Of a stretch of 64,000 nucleotides of DNA, positions 32,749-40,168 are shown piece by piece. The DNA lies in the NCBI GenBank assembly GCA_003241695.1, contig QFPN01000003.1, positions 248,001-312,000 of the forward strand, in the 5' to 3' direction. Below the pieces are notes generated by a model. That model did no database searches. It saw only the letters and a program-made list of their open reading frames with translations, and was not told the origin of the DNA. Position numbers and translations under genes: made by a program. Source of the DNA: Ancylobacter novellus. GTDB taxonomy: Bacteria; Pseudomonadota; Alphaproteobacteria; Rhizobiales; Methylopilaceae. The first letter of the stretch is position 1, and the number at the start of each line of letters is the position of its first letter.

Positions 32749-33347
32749 GGATAGAGCCTCGTGCGGATCCAGGGGGCGTCCGCGCCGTCGCGCGTGAAGA
32801 CCGCGCGGTCGTGCAGACGATAGGGCATGTCGACCCAGAACTCGATCGAGGCGGGCACGATGCGCCAGCCGGTCCACCAGTGGGGCCGCGGCGGCTCGAG
32901 CCCCTCGAACTCGGCCTCGCGGCGCGCGACCGCCTGTTCGAGTTCGGCGCGCGAAGCGAGCGGCTGCGACTGGATCGAGGCCCAGGAGCCGATGCGCGAG
33001 AGCCGCGGACGGCTGGCGTAATAAGCGTCGGCCTCTTCGGGCGAAACCTCCTCGACCGGTCCCCGGACGCGCACCTGCCGGCGCAGCGATTTCCAATGGA
33101 ACACGGCGGCCGCCTTCGGCTGCGCCGTTAGTTCGCGTCCCTTGGCGCTGCCGCGATTGGTGAAGAAGGCGAAGCCGCGCCGGTCGAATCCGTTGAGAAG
33201 CACGACGCGGACGTCCGGCAGACCATCGCCGTCAACGGTCGCGAGCGCCATGGCGTTCGGGTCGTTGGGCTCGGTCCCGCCCGCCTCGGCGAGCCAGGCT
33301 TCGAATACGGCGAACGGATCTTCGGCTTGGTGGAAGTCACGCGACAT
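32745..33347 (-). CDS. pdxH: pyridoxamine 5'-phosphate oxidase
   Basis: PdxH (200 residues) uses FMN and O2 to oxidise PNP or PMP to pyridoxal 5'-phosphate, the active form of vitamin B6. Family motifs are AMALATVDGDGLPDVRVVLLNGFDRRGFAFFTN, FHWKSLRRQVRVRGPVEEV, the YYASRPRLSRIGSWASIQSQPL segment and the C-terminal WWTGWRIVPASIEFW followed by RLHDRAVF and RLYP. It is the first gene of a two-gene unit with the SDR and diverges from the lipoprotein gene. Confidence 0.96.
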   Translation of the reverse strand: MSRDFHQAEDPFAVFEAWLAEAGGTEPNDPNAMALATVDGDGLPDVRVVLLNGFDRRGFAFFTNRGSAKGRELTAQPKAAAVFHWKSLRRQVRVRGPVEEVSPEEADAYYASRPRLSRIGSWASIQSQPLASRAELEQAVARREAEFEGLEPPRPHWWTGWRIVPASIEFWVDMPYRLHDRAVFTRDGADAPWIRTRLYP

Positions 33348-33399
33348 TAACCGCTCCTCGCCATTACTCGGTGGGCGATAGTGGAGTTTTCGAGTTGTG

Positions 33400-34008
33400 A
33401 TGCGTAGCCACGATCAGCGCGCGACGACGCCCGTCACCTCTACACGAGCGGCTTATCCGTCGCGAGGGCGCTTGTTCTCCATCGCAGGAGCGATCGCGCT
33501 TTCGGCCGCGCTCGGCGCCTGCAGCGTCTCCTATCCCATCTCCGGCGGAACCGACGAGATCACGACCGGCAGCGTCGACGCGTCGCGCCCCGCGGCCGCG
33601 CCGAAGGACGCCGTCGTCTCGTCGCCGCTTGCGCCGCCTCCGGGCGCGGCCGCGCCGCAGACCAGTCAGGCCAGGCCCGTCGCCTACGCGCCGGCGGCGC
33701 AGAAGCCTGTCGAAGATCCCGCCATCACCCCGTCGGACTGGGCCTACGCCCGCGGCGCCCTCAGCCTCGCAATGGGCGCGGACGCCGTGAACGCCTCCGT
33801 TCCCTGGGCGAATCCCGACACCGGCGCCTACGGCTCCTTCAGCGCGACCGCGAGCGCAACCAGCGATAACGGCGCGACCTGCCGCGCCTTCGCCGCAAGC
33901 CATTCGGGAGGCGGCCGCGAACAACGCCTCGAAGGCACCGCCTGCCGCACCGCCGCCGGCTACTGGGAAGCCGTCGCGCTGAAGGCGACCGCGAGCCGCA
34001 CCCTTTAA
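33400..34008 (+). CDS. RT0821/Lpp0805-like surface lipoprotein
   Basis: A 202-residue protein with a basic N-terminus, a hydrophobic segment and the lipobox LGAC with Cys41, so it should be a lipoprotein. A low-complexity Ala/Pro linker leads to a C-terminal domain of the 17-kDa surface antigen type, including ATCRAFAASHS and GTACRTAAGYWEAV with its paired cysteines. Function is unknown. The ATG at 33400 follows directly on an in-frame GTG at 33397; either could start it. It diverges from pdxH. Confidence 0.75.
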   Translation: MRSHDQRATTPVTSTRAAYPSRGRLFSIAGAIALSAALGACSVSYPISGGTDEITTGSVDASRPAAAPKDAVVSSPLAPPPGAAAPQTSQARPVAYAPAAQKPVEDPAITPSDWAYARGALSLAMGADAVNASVPWANPDTGAYGSFSATASATSDNGATCRAFAASHSGGGREQRLEGTACRTAAGYWEAVALKATASRTL

Positions 34009-34060
34009 GGGCGTGCCGTTCGTTGCGTTCGGATGACATGCGCCCACATTGAGGGCTACG

Positions 34061-34091
34061 GCGTACGCGCGTAAGTGTCAGCGCGTTACGC
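34061..34091 (+). other. hairpin in the leader of the DnaJ-like gene
   Basis: GCGTACGCGC at 34061-34070 pairs with GCGCGTTACGC at 34081-34091 with one bulged base, giving a 10-bp stem and a 10-base loop, 30 bases before the DnaJ-like start. It has no T-run, so a terminator for the preceding gene is less likely than a 5' leader structure. Confidence 0.35.
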
Positions 34092-34121
34092 ACTCATCAA
34101 ACGCATGGATCTCCCGAAGCG

Positions 34122-35102
34122 ATGCGCGACCCTTACGACGTGCTCGGCGTGGCGAAGACTGCGAGCGAGGCCGACGTCAAGAAGGCCTATCGCAAACTCG
34201 CCAAGACCTGGCATCCCGACCAGAAGCCCGACGATCCGACCGCGAAGGAAAAGTTCGCGGAGATCGGCTCCGCCTACGAACTGCTCTCCGACAAGGAGAA
34301 GCGGGCGAGCTACGACCGCGGAGAGATCGACGCCGAGGGCAAGCCGCGTTTCACGGGCTTTCCGGGAGGCGGCGGCCCCTGGGGGCAGCGCCCCGGCGCA
34401 GGCGGACCGGGCTTCGACTTCGAGTTCAACATGGGCGGCGCAGGCCCGTTCGGCGGAGGCGGCCGCCGCGGCCGGCGCCGAGCGCAGGCCGGCGGCAACG
34501 AAGACGTCATCGACGAGATCCTCGGCGCCTTCGGCGGCCGGCGCGGTCGCGGCGGGAGCGGCTTCGGCGGCGGCGAGCCGCCGAAGGGCGAGGACCTTCA
34601 CGCCGAGACCACCGTGCCGTTCCGGGACTGGGCGAGCGGCGCGAAGACGCGCGTGCGGCTTCCCAACGGCCGCGAGCTCGAAGTCTCGATCCCGGCCGGG
34701 ATCCAGGACGGCAAGACCATCCGCCTGCGCGGCCAGGGATCGCCCTCGGGTCTCGGCGGAGAACCGGGCGACGTGCTGATCAAGGTGCATGTCGCGACCG
34801 ATTCCCTGTTCCGCGCCGAGGGAAACGATCTTCGCGTCGAGGTGCCGATCACGCTCTACGAGGCGGTGCTCGGCGGAAAGGTGCGGGTCCCGACGCTCGA
34901 CGGGCAGGTCGAGATGAAGGTGCCGCCCGGCTCGGACGGCGGCCGCACGCTGAGGCTGCGCGGCAAGGGGGTGCAGGCCAGATCCGGCGCCGGGCATCTG
35001 CTGGTCGAGCTCAGGATCGCCCTTCCCAAGGGCGGCGACGCCCGGCTCACCGAATACGCCGAGGCGATGCGCGACAACGCGCCCTACGATCCCCGGGGCT
35101 GA
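34122..35102 (+). CDS. DnaJ/CbpA-like J-domain protein
   Basis: A 326-residue co-chaperone. The J domain (1-70) has the HPD tripeptide in KTWHPDQKPDD that stimulates DnaK ATPase. A long Gly-rich segment follows (about 78-160), then the C-terminal substrate-binding domains with FRDWASGAKTRVRLPNGRELEVSIPAGIQDGKTIRLRGQG and DLRVEVPITLYEAVLGGKVRVPTLDG. The zinc-finger repeats of true DnaJ are absent, so it is the CbpA class. No dnaK lies nearby. Confidence 0.92.
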   Translation: MRDPYDVLGVAKTASEADVKKAYRKLAKTWHPDQKPDDPTAKEKFAEIGSAYELLSDKEKRASYDRGEIDAEGKPRFTGFPGGGGPWGQRPGAGGPGFDFEFNMGGAGPFGGGGRRGRRRAQAGGNEDVIDEILGAFGGRRGRGGSGFGGGEPPKGEDLHAETTVPFRDWASGAKTRVRLPNGRELEVSIPAGIQDGKTIRLRGQGSPSGLGGEPGDVLIKVHVATDSLFRAEGNDLRVEVPITLYEAVLGGKVRVPTLDGQVEMKVPPGSDGGRTLRLRGKGVQARSGAGHLLVELRIALPKGGDARLTEYAEAMRDNAPYDPRG

Positions 35103-35224
35103 CGCCGTCCCATCTGCGGGGGCGATCGCGCTCATGACGAACTGTCGTTTGATCGCGGCGCGCCGTCGGATTTTCATCCGTCGGCCGGCGCAGCAACGCG
35201 GCGGGACGCAGAAAGGAGCACGGG

Positions 35225-35857
35225 ATGCCCGAGACCACGACCCTGCTCGCTTTCGCCGCCGTGGCGCTCGGCATGGTGCTGACGCCCGGCCCGAACATGA
35301 TCTACCTGATCTCCCGCTCGATCTCGCAGGGCGCGCGCGCCGGCCTCGTCTCGCTCGGCGGGGTCGCGCTCGGCTTCGTGTTCTGGGTTCTAGCGGCCGC
35401 CTTCGGGCTGACGGCGCTGCTGCTCGTCGTGCCTTACGCCTATGACGCGCTGCGGATCGCGGGCGCGCTCTATCTGGCATGGCTCGCCTTCGAGGCGGTC
35501 CGGCCGGGCGGACGTTCGCCCTTCGAGGTCGCGCGGTTGCCGGCCGCGAGCGCGAAGCGGCTGTTCGTCATGGGCTTCGTGACGAACCTGCTGAACCCGA
35601 AAATCGCGATGGTCTATCTGGCGCTGCTGCCGCAGTTCGTGGATCCGGCGCGCGGCGCGGTCCTGACCCAGACGCTCGCGCTTGGCGGCGCGCAGATCGC
35701 GGTCAGCGTGGCGGTCAACGCCATGATCGCCGTCGCCGCGGGGCGGATCGCCCTGTTCCTGGCGGGACGGCCGGTCTGGGCGGTCGTCCAGCGCTGGCTG
35801 ATGGCGACAGTGCTCGGAGCGCTCGCGTTGCGGATGGCGCTCGACGCCCGGCGCTGA
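35225..35857 (+). CDS. LysE family amino-acid exporter
   Basis: A 210-residue membrane protein with about six helices. MVLTPGPNMIYLISRSISQGARAGLVSLGGVALGF at the N-terminus and FVMGFVTNLLNPKIAMVYLALLPQFV in the middle are the LysE/RhtB signatures. Such proteins export amino acids or homoserine lactone-like compounds; the substrate cannot be told. AAAGGAG gives a strong ribosome site. Confidence 0.9.
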   Translation: MPETTTLLAFAAVALGMVLTPGPNMIYLISRSISQGARAGLVSLGGVALGFVFWVLAAAFGLTALLLVVPYAYDALRIAGALYLAWLAFEAVRPGGRSPFEVARLPAASAKRLFVMGFVTNLLNPKIAMVYLALLPQFVDPARGAVLTQTLALGGAQIAVSVAVNAMIAVAAGRIALFLAGRPVWAVVQRWLMATVLGALALRMALDARR

Positions 35858-35879
35858 TCGGTTTTTCCTCAAGAAATCC

Positions 35880-35903
35880 GGCGCCCGGCCGAAGCCGGGC
35901 GCC
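35880..35903. terminator. bidirectional hairpin between convergent genes
   Basis: GGCGCCCGGC (35880-35889), loop CGAA, GCCGGGCGCC (35894-35903) form a perfect 10-bp stem between the LysE gene and the convergent secreted-protein gene. Only a short T-run is seen on either side. Confidence 0.65.
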
Positions 35904-35924
35904 GATCATTCTGCGTCTCGCCGT

Positions 35925-36236
35925 TCACGAGGCCGGCTGGGCCGGCGACGGGAGCCAGCGAACGGTCGCGGCCGTGGCCTGACCGCCCTGCCGGCGGACC
36001 GCCGAGACGTCCGTGGCGAGACCGGCGACGGCGTAGTGCATGGCGCCCACGGTGCCGGGGCTCTGCGTCGCCGCGGCGTCGGCCGCCGTGGCGCGAAGGG
36101 CGATCTGCGGGTGGTCGGCCGTGGAGGCGACGATTTCGTCGGCCGAGGCCGGGCTCGAGAAGACGAGGGTCGCGGCGACCGCCGCATAGGCGGCGAAAGC
36201 GCCGGCGGCGGAGAGGACGACGATGCGGTTCGACAT
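35925..36236 (-). CDS. small secreted hypothetical protein
   Basis: A 103-residue protein with a clear signal peptide (MSNRIVVLSAAGAFAAYAAVAATLVFSSPASA, probable cleavage before DEIV), so it is likely periplasmic or exported. The mature part is Ala/Thr-rich with no recognised domain. The ATG at 36236 has GGGGAT upstream and is preferred to a longer form beginning at 36314. It is divergent from a LysR-type regulator and may be its target. Confidence 0.6.
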   Translation of the reverse strand: MSNRIVVLSAAGAFAAYAAVAATLVFSSPASADEIVASTADHPQIALRATAADAAATQSPGTVGAMHYAVAGLATDVSAVRRQGGQATAATVRWLPSPAQPAS

Positions 36237-36306
36237 GGTTGCTATCCCCAAGGTCTGGTGCGGCGGAGCCATCCCCGCCGCGTCTTGAGGGCAATGTGAT
36301 GGGTCG

Positions 36307-36338
36307 CTATACATGAATCAAACAGATTGGATGCATAG
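36307..36338. promoter_or_regulatory. inverted repeat between LysR gene and divergent gene
   Basis: CTATACATGAATC (36307-36319) and GATTGGATGCATAG (36325-36338) form an imperfect inverted repeat. LysR regulators usually bind such repeats in the divergent promoter region and repress themselves. The repeat touches the GTG at 36338, so transcripts may start downstream and the regulator may in fact begin at ATG 36368. Confidence 0.5.
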
Positions 36339-37288
36339 TGACTATTGATCATATCAATCTATCTCGGATGGACCTGAATCTGCTGGTCGCCTTCGACGCG
36401 CTGGCGAGGGAAGGCTCCGTCACCCGCGCCGCGGCGCGGGTCGGTCTCGGCCAGTCTGCGATGAGCCACGCGCTCGGACGGCTGAGAGCCGTGTTCGACG
36501 ACGAGCTTTTCGTGCGCACGCCGACCGGCATGAAGCCCACGCCCCGCGGCGCGGCGCTGGTCGAACCGGTGCGCGCGGCGCTCGCGCGGATCGAGGCGAT
36601 CGTCGCGCCGCGGGAAGCCTTCGATCCGACGACCGCCGAGCGCGAGTTTTCGGTCGGCCTGCCGGATTCGACCGAAGTGCTGCTCGTTCCGCGCCTCGTC
36701 GCCTATCTGCGCGCGGTCGCGCCGGGCGTGAGACTGCTCATCCGCAATGTCGACCGCATCCGCATCCTGCAGGATCTCGACGACGGCCGGGTCGATCTCG
36801 GCATCGGCCTGTTCGAGGAGGGCGCGGCGCATCACAAGCGGCGGCTGCTGCACCGGGACAACTACCTCTGCGTCTTCAACCCCGCGCTTGTCGGCGTCGA
36901 GCCTCCCATCTCGCTCGAAGACTACGTCCGCCTGCCTCACGTGCTGACGAGCCTCGTCGAAAGCGCCCATGGCGTGGTGGACGTCGCGCTCGCGAAGCTC
37001 GGACTGTCGCGCACCATCGCCCTCACCTCTCCGCGCTTCACCGCGGTGCCCTTCGTCGTGCGCGAGGCGCCCGTGATCGCCACCATGCATTCGCGTGTGG
37101 CCCGGTTTTTCGCCGGCTCGATGGGCCTCGCGGTCAGCCCCGCTCCCGTCGAACTGCCGGATTTCGCGATCTCGATGATCTGGCACGCGTCCTACGACGA
37201 CGATCCGGCCAATCGCTGGCTGCGCGAGACGATCCTGACGCTTCGTCGCAACGAGCCGCAGCCGGACGCGGCGCTGCATTTCGACTGA
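36338..37288 (+). CDS. LysR-family transcriptional regulator
   Basis: A 316-residue regulator with an N-terminal winged helix (MDLNLLVAFDALAREGSVTRAAARVGLGQSAMSHALGRLRAVFDDELFVRT) and a LysR effector domain (about 100-305). It resembles the NodD/PcaQ-like group in length and in the F-RT-G-M-PT run after the wing. The effector is unknown. GTG at 36338 is a weak start that overlaps the putative operator; ATG at 36368 (306 residues, MDLNLL start) is at least as plausible. Confidence 0.88.
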   Translation: MTIDHINLSRMDLNLLVAFDALAREGSVTRAAARVGLGQSAMSHALGRLRAVFDDELFVRTPTGMKPTPRGAALVEPVRAALARIEAIVAPREAFDPTTAEREFSVGLPDSTEVLLVPRLVAYLRAVAPGVRLLIRNVDRIRILQDLDDGRVDLGIGLFEEGAAHHKRRLLHRDNYLCVFNPALVGVEPPISLEDYVRLPHVLTSLVESAHGVVDVALAKLGLSRTIALTSPRFTAVPFVVREAPVIATMHSRVARFFAGSMGLAVSPAPVELPDFAISMIWHASYDDDPANRWLRETILTLRRNEPQPDAALHFD

Positions 37289-37533
37289 TCCGGTTTGTCC
37301 GGGTTGCGGCCTCGCTCGAGCCTCCGCTGCTCGACAGCGCTTGCGTGAAAGCGCCGCTACGGGAACTGCGGCGTCGGGCGCCAGCTCTGCTCGCTCGCCG
37401 GAAGCCGACCGCGGCCTCCTGCGGAATCGGCGCCGGAGCTTCAAGGAAATACGTCCCAAATCGGGCGAGTCACGTTCTGGCCTCATTTAGAGGCGATCAG
37501 GAAGGCTTGCGCGACGAGCGTGGGGACGGGGAC

Positions 37534-38637
37534 TTGAAGGCAGCGACGATCGGCATCGCCATGGCGGCGACCGGATGTGCGGCGATCGCGTGCGCGTCCG
37601 GCGCGCTTGCGGCCGAGACCGGGGCTCCCGCCCAATACGACGCCATCATCGCCAAGCATTCGCGCGCCAACGGCGTTCCGGAGGCGCTGATCCGCCGCGT
37701 GATCGTCCGCGAGAGCAAATACAATCCCCGCGCCATGCACAGCGGGCACTACGGCATGATGCAGATCAAGCCCGCGACCGCGAGGGCGATGGGCTATCGC
37801 GGCTCGGCCGCAGGGCTGCTCGACGCCGACGTCAATCTCACCTACGGCGTGCGCTATCTCGCCGGCGCTTACAAGGTCGCGGCCGGCGACCACGATCGCT
37901 CGGTCCGCTATTACGCCAGCGGCTACTACTACGACGCCAAGCGCAAGGGCATGCTGGCCCAGATCGGCATGGGCCGGAACGGCGCGCTGACGGCGCCGCC
38001 GTCCGCCGTCGCCGAAGCGCCCTCTCCCGCGACGGTCGCGACCGCCGCTGTTCCAGCCGAAACGCGCCTTGCGCCTGCGCCTGCGCAGACGATCGCCGCG
38101 CTCGTGCCGACGCCGCCCGTCCGCGGCCCGGTCACTCCGATGGCTCCGACCGCGACGGCGGCCGTAGCCCCTGTTCTCGCCGCGGCCGTCCCCGTGCCGC
38201 AGCCGCGCGGTCCCCTGGCCGCCTCGACGATCCAGACCGCCGCCGCTCAGCCCGCCGCGCCGCTTCCGCCGGTCCGCCCGGCCGAGCCGCGCGTCGTGGC
38301 GCCGGCGGCGCCCGTTCTCGCGAGCGCCGCCCCGCTCGCTCAGGCGCGCGACGCCGGCCCACAGACCACCGGCTCGATCCCGTCCGCGACGTCCGCCGTC
38401 GCAGCGGTGGAGAAACCCTCGGTCCCCCTGCCGCCGAGACGCGAAGCCATGGCGGTCGCTTCGGCCGTCCCGGCGCCGGCCCAGCCCGCCGCCAGGCGAA
38501 CCATATCGCCGACCGCGGCCCCGGCGCTCGCAAGCGCCGGGCCTGTGTCGCCGGTTCTCTCCTACGCCGAACCGGCGCGTCCGGTCGCAGCGGCGCCGCG
38601 GATTCCCGCACCGCGCTCCGCGCCGACGCGTCCCTGA
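37534..38637 (+). CDS. lytic transglycosylase with proline/alanine-rich tail
   Basis: A 367-residue secreted protein. A signal peptide ends at about GALAAETG. The SLT (lysozyme-like) domain spans about residues 30-145 with the catalytic glutamate in VIVRESKYNPRAMHSGHYGMMQIKPATARAMGY, which cleaves the glycan of peptidoglycan to 1,6-anhydro products, and YYASGYYYD near its end. Residues 155-367 are low-complexity Ala/Pro/Val, probably a disordered wall-spanning tail. The start is taken as TTG at 37534, with GGGGACGGGG upstream and directly before the signal peptide; upstream in-frame starts give no signal sequence. Confidence 0.8.
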   Translation: MKAATIGIAMAATGCAAIACASGALAAETGAPAQYDAIIAKHSRANGVPEALIRRVIVRESKYNPRAMHSGHYGMMQIKPATARAMGYRGSAAGLLDADVNLTYGVRYLAGAYKVAAGDHDRSVRYYASGYYYDAKRKGMLAQIGMGRNGALTAPPSAVAEAPSPATVATAAVPAETRLAPAPAQTIAALVPTPPVRGPVTPMAPTATAAVAPVLAAAVPVPQPRGPLAASTIQTAAAQPAAPLPPVRPAEPRVVAPAAPVLASAAPLAQARDAGPQTTGSIPSATSAVAAVEKPSVPLPPRREAMAVASAVPAPAQPAARRTISPTAAPALASAGPVSPVLSYAEPARPVAAAPRIPAPRSAPTRP

Positions 38638-38645
38638 CCCACCGG

Positions 38646-39074
38646 TCAGACGGCCGTCGTCACCGCCACGTCGAGATTCTTGCGGGTCGCTTCCGAATAG
38701 GGGCAGACCACATGCGCCTTCGCGACCAGATCCTCGGCCTGAGCCTTATCGAAACCGGGAATCGACGCCTCGATCGCGGCCTCGATGCTGAAGCCCGTGC
38801 CGTCGTCACGCGGCCCGATGCCGACTGACGCGGTGACGGTCGTGTCGTCGGGCAGCTTGACCTTCTCCTTGCCGGCGACGAAGCGCAGCGCGCCGAGGAA
38901 GCAGGCGGCGTAACCCGTCGCGAAGAGCTGTTCGGGATTGGTCCCCGCTCCGCCCCCGCCGCCGAGCTCCTTCGGCGTGGACAGCACCGCCGAAAAGTGG
39001 CCGTCGACGGTGCCGGACTTGCCTTCGCGGCCGCCGCCGGTCGCCTGCGCCGAGGTGCGATAGAGCACTTTCAT
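38646..39074 (-). CDS. ohr: organic hydroperoxide resistance protein
   Basis: A 142-residue Ohr/OsmC-family thiol peroxidase that reduces organic and fatty-acid hydroperoxides using lipoylated partners. The two catalytic cysteines are Cys58 in GYAACFLGAL and Cys124 in HVVCPYSEATRKN. The N-terminus MKVLYRTSAQATGGGREG and NPEQLFATGYAACF are Ohr, not OsmC, features. It is divergent from ohrR, with palindromic operators between them. Confidence 0.93.
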   Translation of the reverse strand: MKVLYRTSAQATGGGREGKSGTVDGHFSAVLSTPKELGGGGGAGTNPEQLFATGYAACFLGALRFVAGKEKVKLPDDTTVTASVGIGPRDDGTGFSIEAAIEASIPGFDKAQAEDLVAKAHVVCPYSEATRKNLDVAVTTAV

Positions 39075-39128
39075 GGATCGTCTCCGTCATGTTCGAGCGG
39101 CCGTCAGATCGACCGCGACGGCCTTTGT

Positions 39129-39211
39129 ATCGCATACGATCTAATCGTAGGCGATCATAAATTCCGAATGGCCGTCCAAATCAAATCGCATAGGAACAGA
39201 TCGTACGCGAT
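39129..39211. promoter_or_regulatory. three ATCG-N4-CGAT palindromes, probable OhrR operators
   Basis: ATCGCATACGAT (39129-39140), ATCGTAGGCGAT (39144-39155) and ATCGTACGCGAT (39200-39211) share ATCG-N4-CGAT. The first two lie 15 bases apart and form a larger inverted repeat. A fourth degenerate copy, ATCGCATAGGAA, is near 39185. They occupy the divergent ohr-ohrR gap and are best explained as OhrR binding sites. Confidence 0.75.
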
Positions 39212-39236
39212 CTATTTTTCGGCGTATGGTGCGGGA

Positions 39237-39683
39237 ATGGCCGACCTTCCTCCCCGCCTCTCCGATCTGCTCTGTTTCGCGATCTATTCGGCGAACGGGG
39301 CCTTCAACCGCGCCTACAAGCCCATTCTGGACGGGCTCGGCCTGACCTACCCGCAATATGTCGTCATGGTCGCGCTGTGGGAGAAGGACGACGTCACGGT
39401 CGGCAGCCTCGGGGAACGCGTGTTCCTCGAGTCGAACACGCTGACGCCGCTGCTCAAACGTCTCGAGGCCGCAGGACTTCTCGAGCGCGCGCGCGATCCG
39501 AAGGACGAACGGCAGGTCCGCATCCGACTGACCGACGCGGGCCGGGCGTTGCAGGCGCGCGCCGCCGACGCCCCGCGACGGATCGCCGAGACGCTTGACT
39601 GCGGAGAGGCCGAAGAACGAATCCGGGCGCTCGCGGCGGAGATCGCGCGGCTGCGGGACGTTCTGGAAAAGAATGCGGCCTGA
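39237..39683 (+). CDS. ohrR: MarR-family peroxide-sensing repressor
   Basis: A 148-residue MarR-family protein. The redox-sensing cysteine is Cys13 in LSDLLCFAIYSAN, the recognition part is VGSLGERVFLESNTLTPLLKRLEAAGLLERARDPKDERQVRIRLTDAG. Oxidation of Cys13 by organic peroxide would release DNA and de-repress ohr. I use the ATG at 39237, which gives the canonical OhrR N-terminus; longer in-frame versions would run through the operator region. Confidence 0.92.
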   Translation: MADLPPRLSDLLCFAIYSANGAFNRAYKPILDGLGLTYPQYVVMVALWEKDDVTVGSLGERVFLESNTLTPLLKRLEAAGLLERARDPKDERQVRIRLTDAGRALQARAADAPRRIAETLDCGEAEERIRALAAEIARLRDVLEKNAA

Positions 39684-39693
39684 AAACGCCGAA

Positions 39694-39713
39694 GGCCGGT
39701 CAGAGAACCGGCC
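39694..39713. terminator. hairpin between ohrR and fliJ
   Basis: GGCCGGT (39694-39700), loop CAGAGA, ACCGGCC (39707-39713) in the 38-base gap between convergent genes. No long T-run follows, so this is a weak terminator candidate for either strand. Confidence 0.45.
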
Positions 39714-39721
39714 GAACGTCG

Positions 39722-40144
39722 TCAGTAGGCGCGCGCCTCGCCGCGCCGGGTCGACAGCGCGATGCGGTCCATCTCGGCCTGCTCGCGGGCGCTTTCGGCG
39801 ACGCGCTCGCGCGAGGCGTCGCGCTCTTCGAGCAATTCGACCTTCTTGAGTTCCTCGAAGGCTTCGGCGAGCGCGTCCTGCGCGTCGGTGAGCTGCCCCA
39901 CCAGCTCATCCGCGGAGCGCTTGAGGTTGTCGCGGCGCGTCATCGCCGCCTTGGCGTAGGTCGGGTAGGCGTAATGCCCGATGTCGTGGATGCCGGCCTT
40001 CTCCTGCTCATGCAGGATCTCCCGGTCGAGGTCGGCCGCCATGCGCTCGAATTCGGCGATCATCGTCTCGATCTGGGCGACCTGACGGCGTTTCTCGTCG
40101 ACCTGAAAGCGCTTCAGCCGGATGAGGGTGTCTCGTGACTTCAT
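39722..40144 (-). CDS. fliJ: flagellar export chaperone FliJ
   Basis: A 140-residue, nearly all-helical coiled-coil protein. It starts MKSRDTLIRLKRFQVDEKRRQVAQIETMIAEFERMAADLDREI, as in alphaproteobacterial FliJ, which sits inside the FliI ring and helps energise export. It directly follows fliI on the same strand. An ATG three codons upstream at 40153 is also possible. Confidence 0.85.
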   Translation of the reverse strand: MKSRDTLIRLKRFQVDEKRRQVAQIETMIAEFERMAADLDREILHEQEKAGIHDIGHYAYPTYAKAAMTRRDNLKRSADELVGQLTDAQDALAEAFEELKKVELLEERDASRERVAESAREQAEMDRIALSTRRGEARAY

Positions 40145-40168
40145 GTCGGACATATAAGCACGGCCCGG

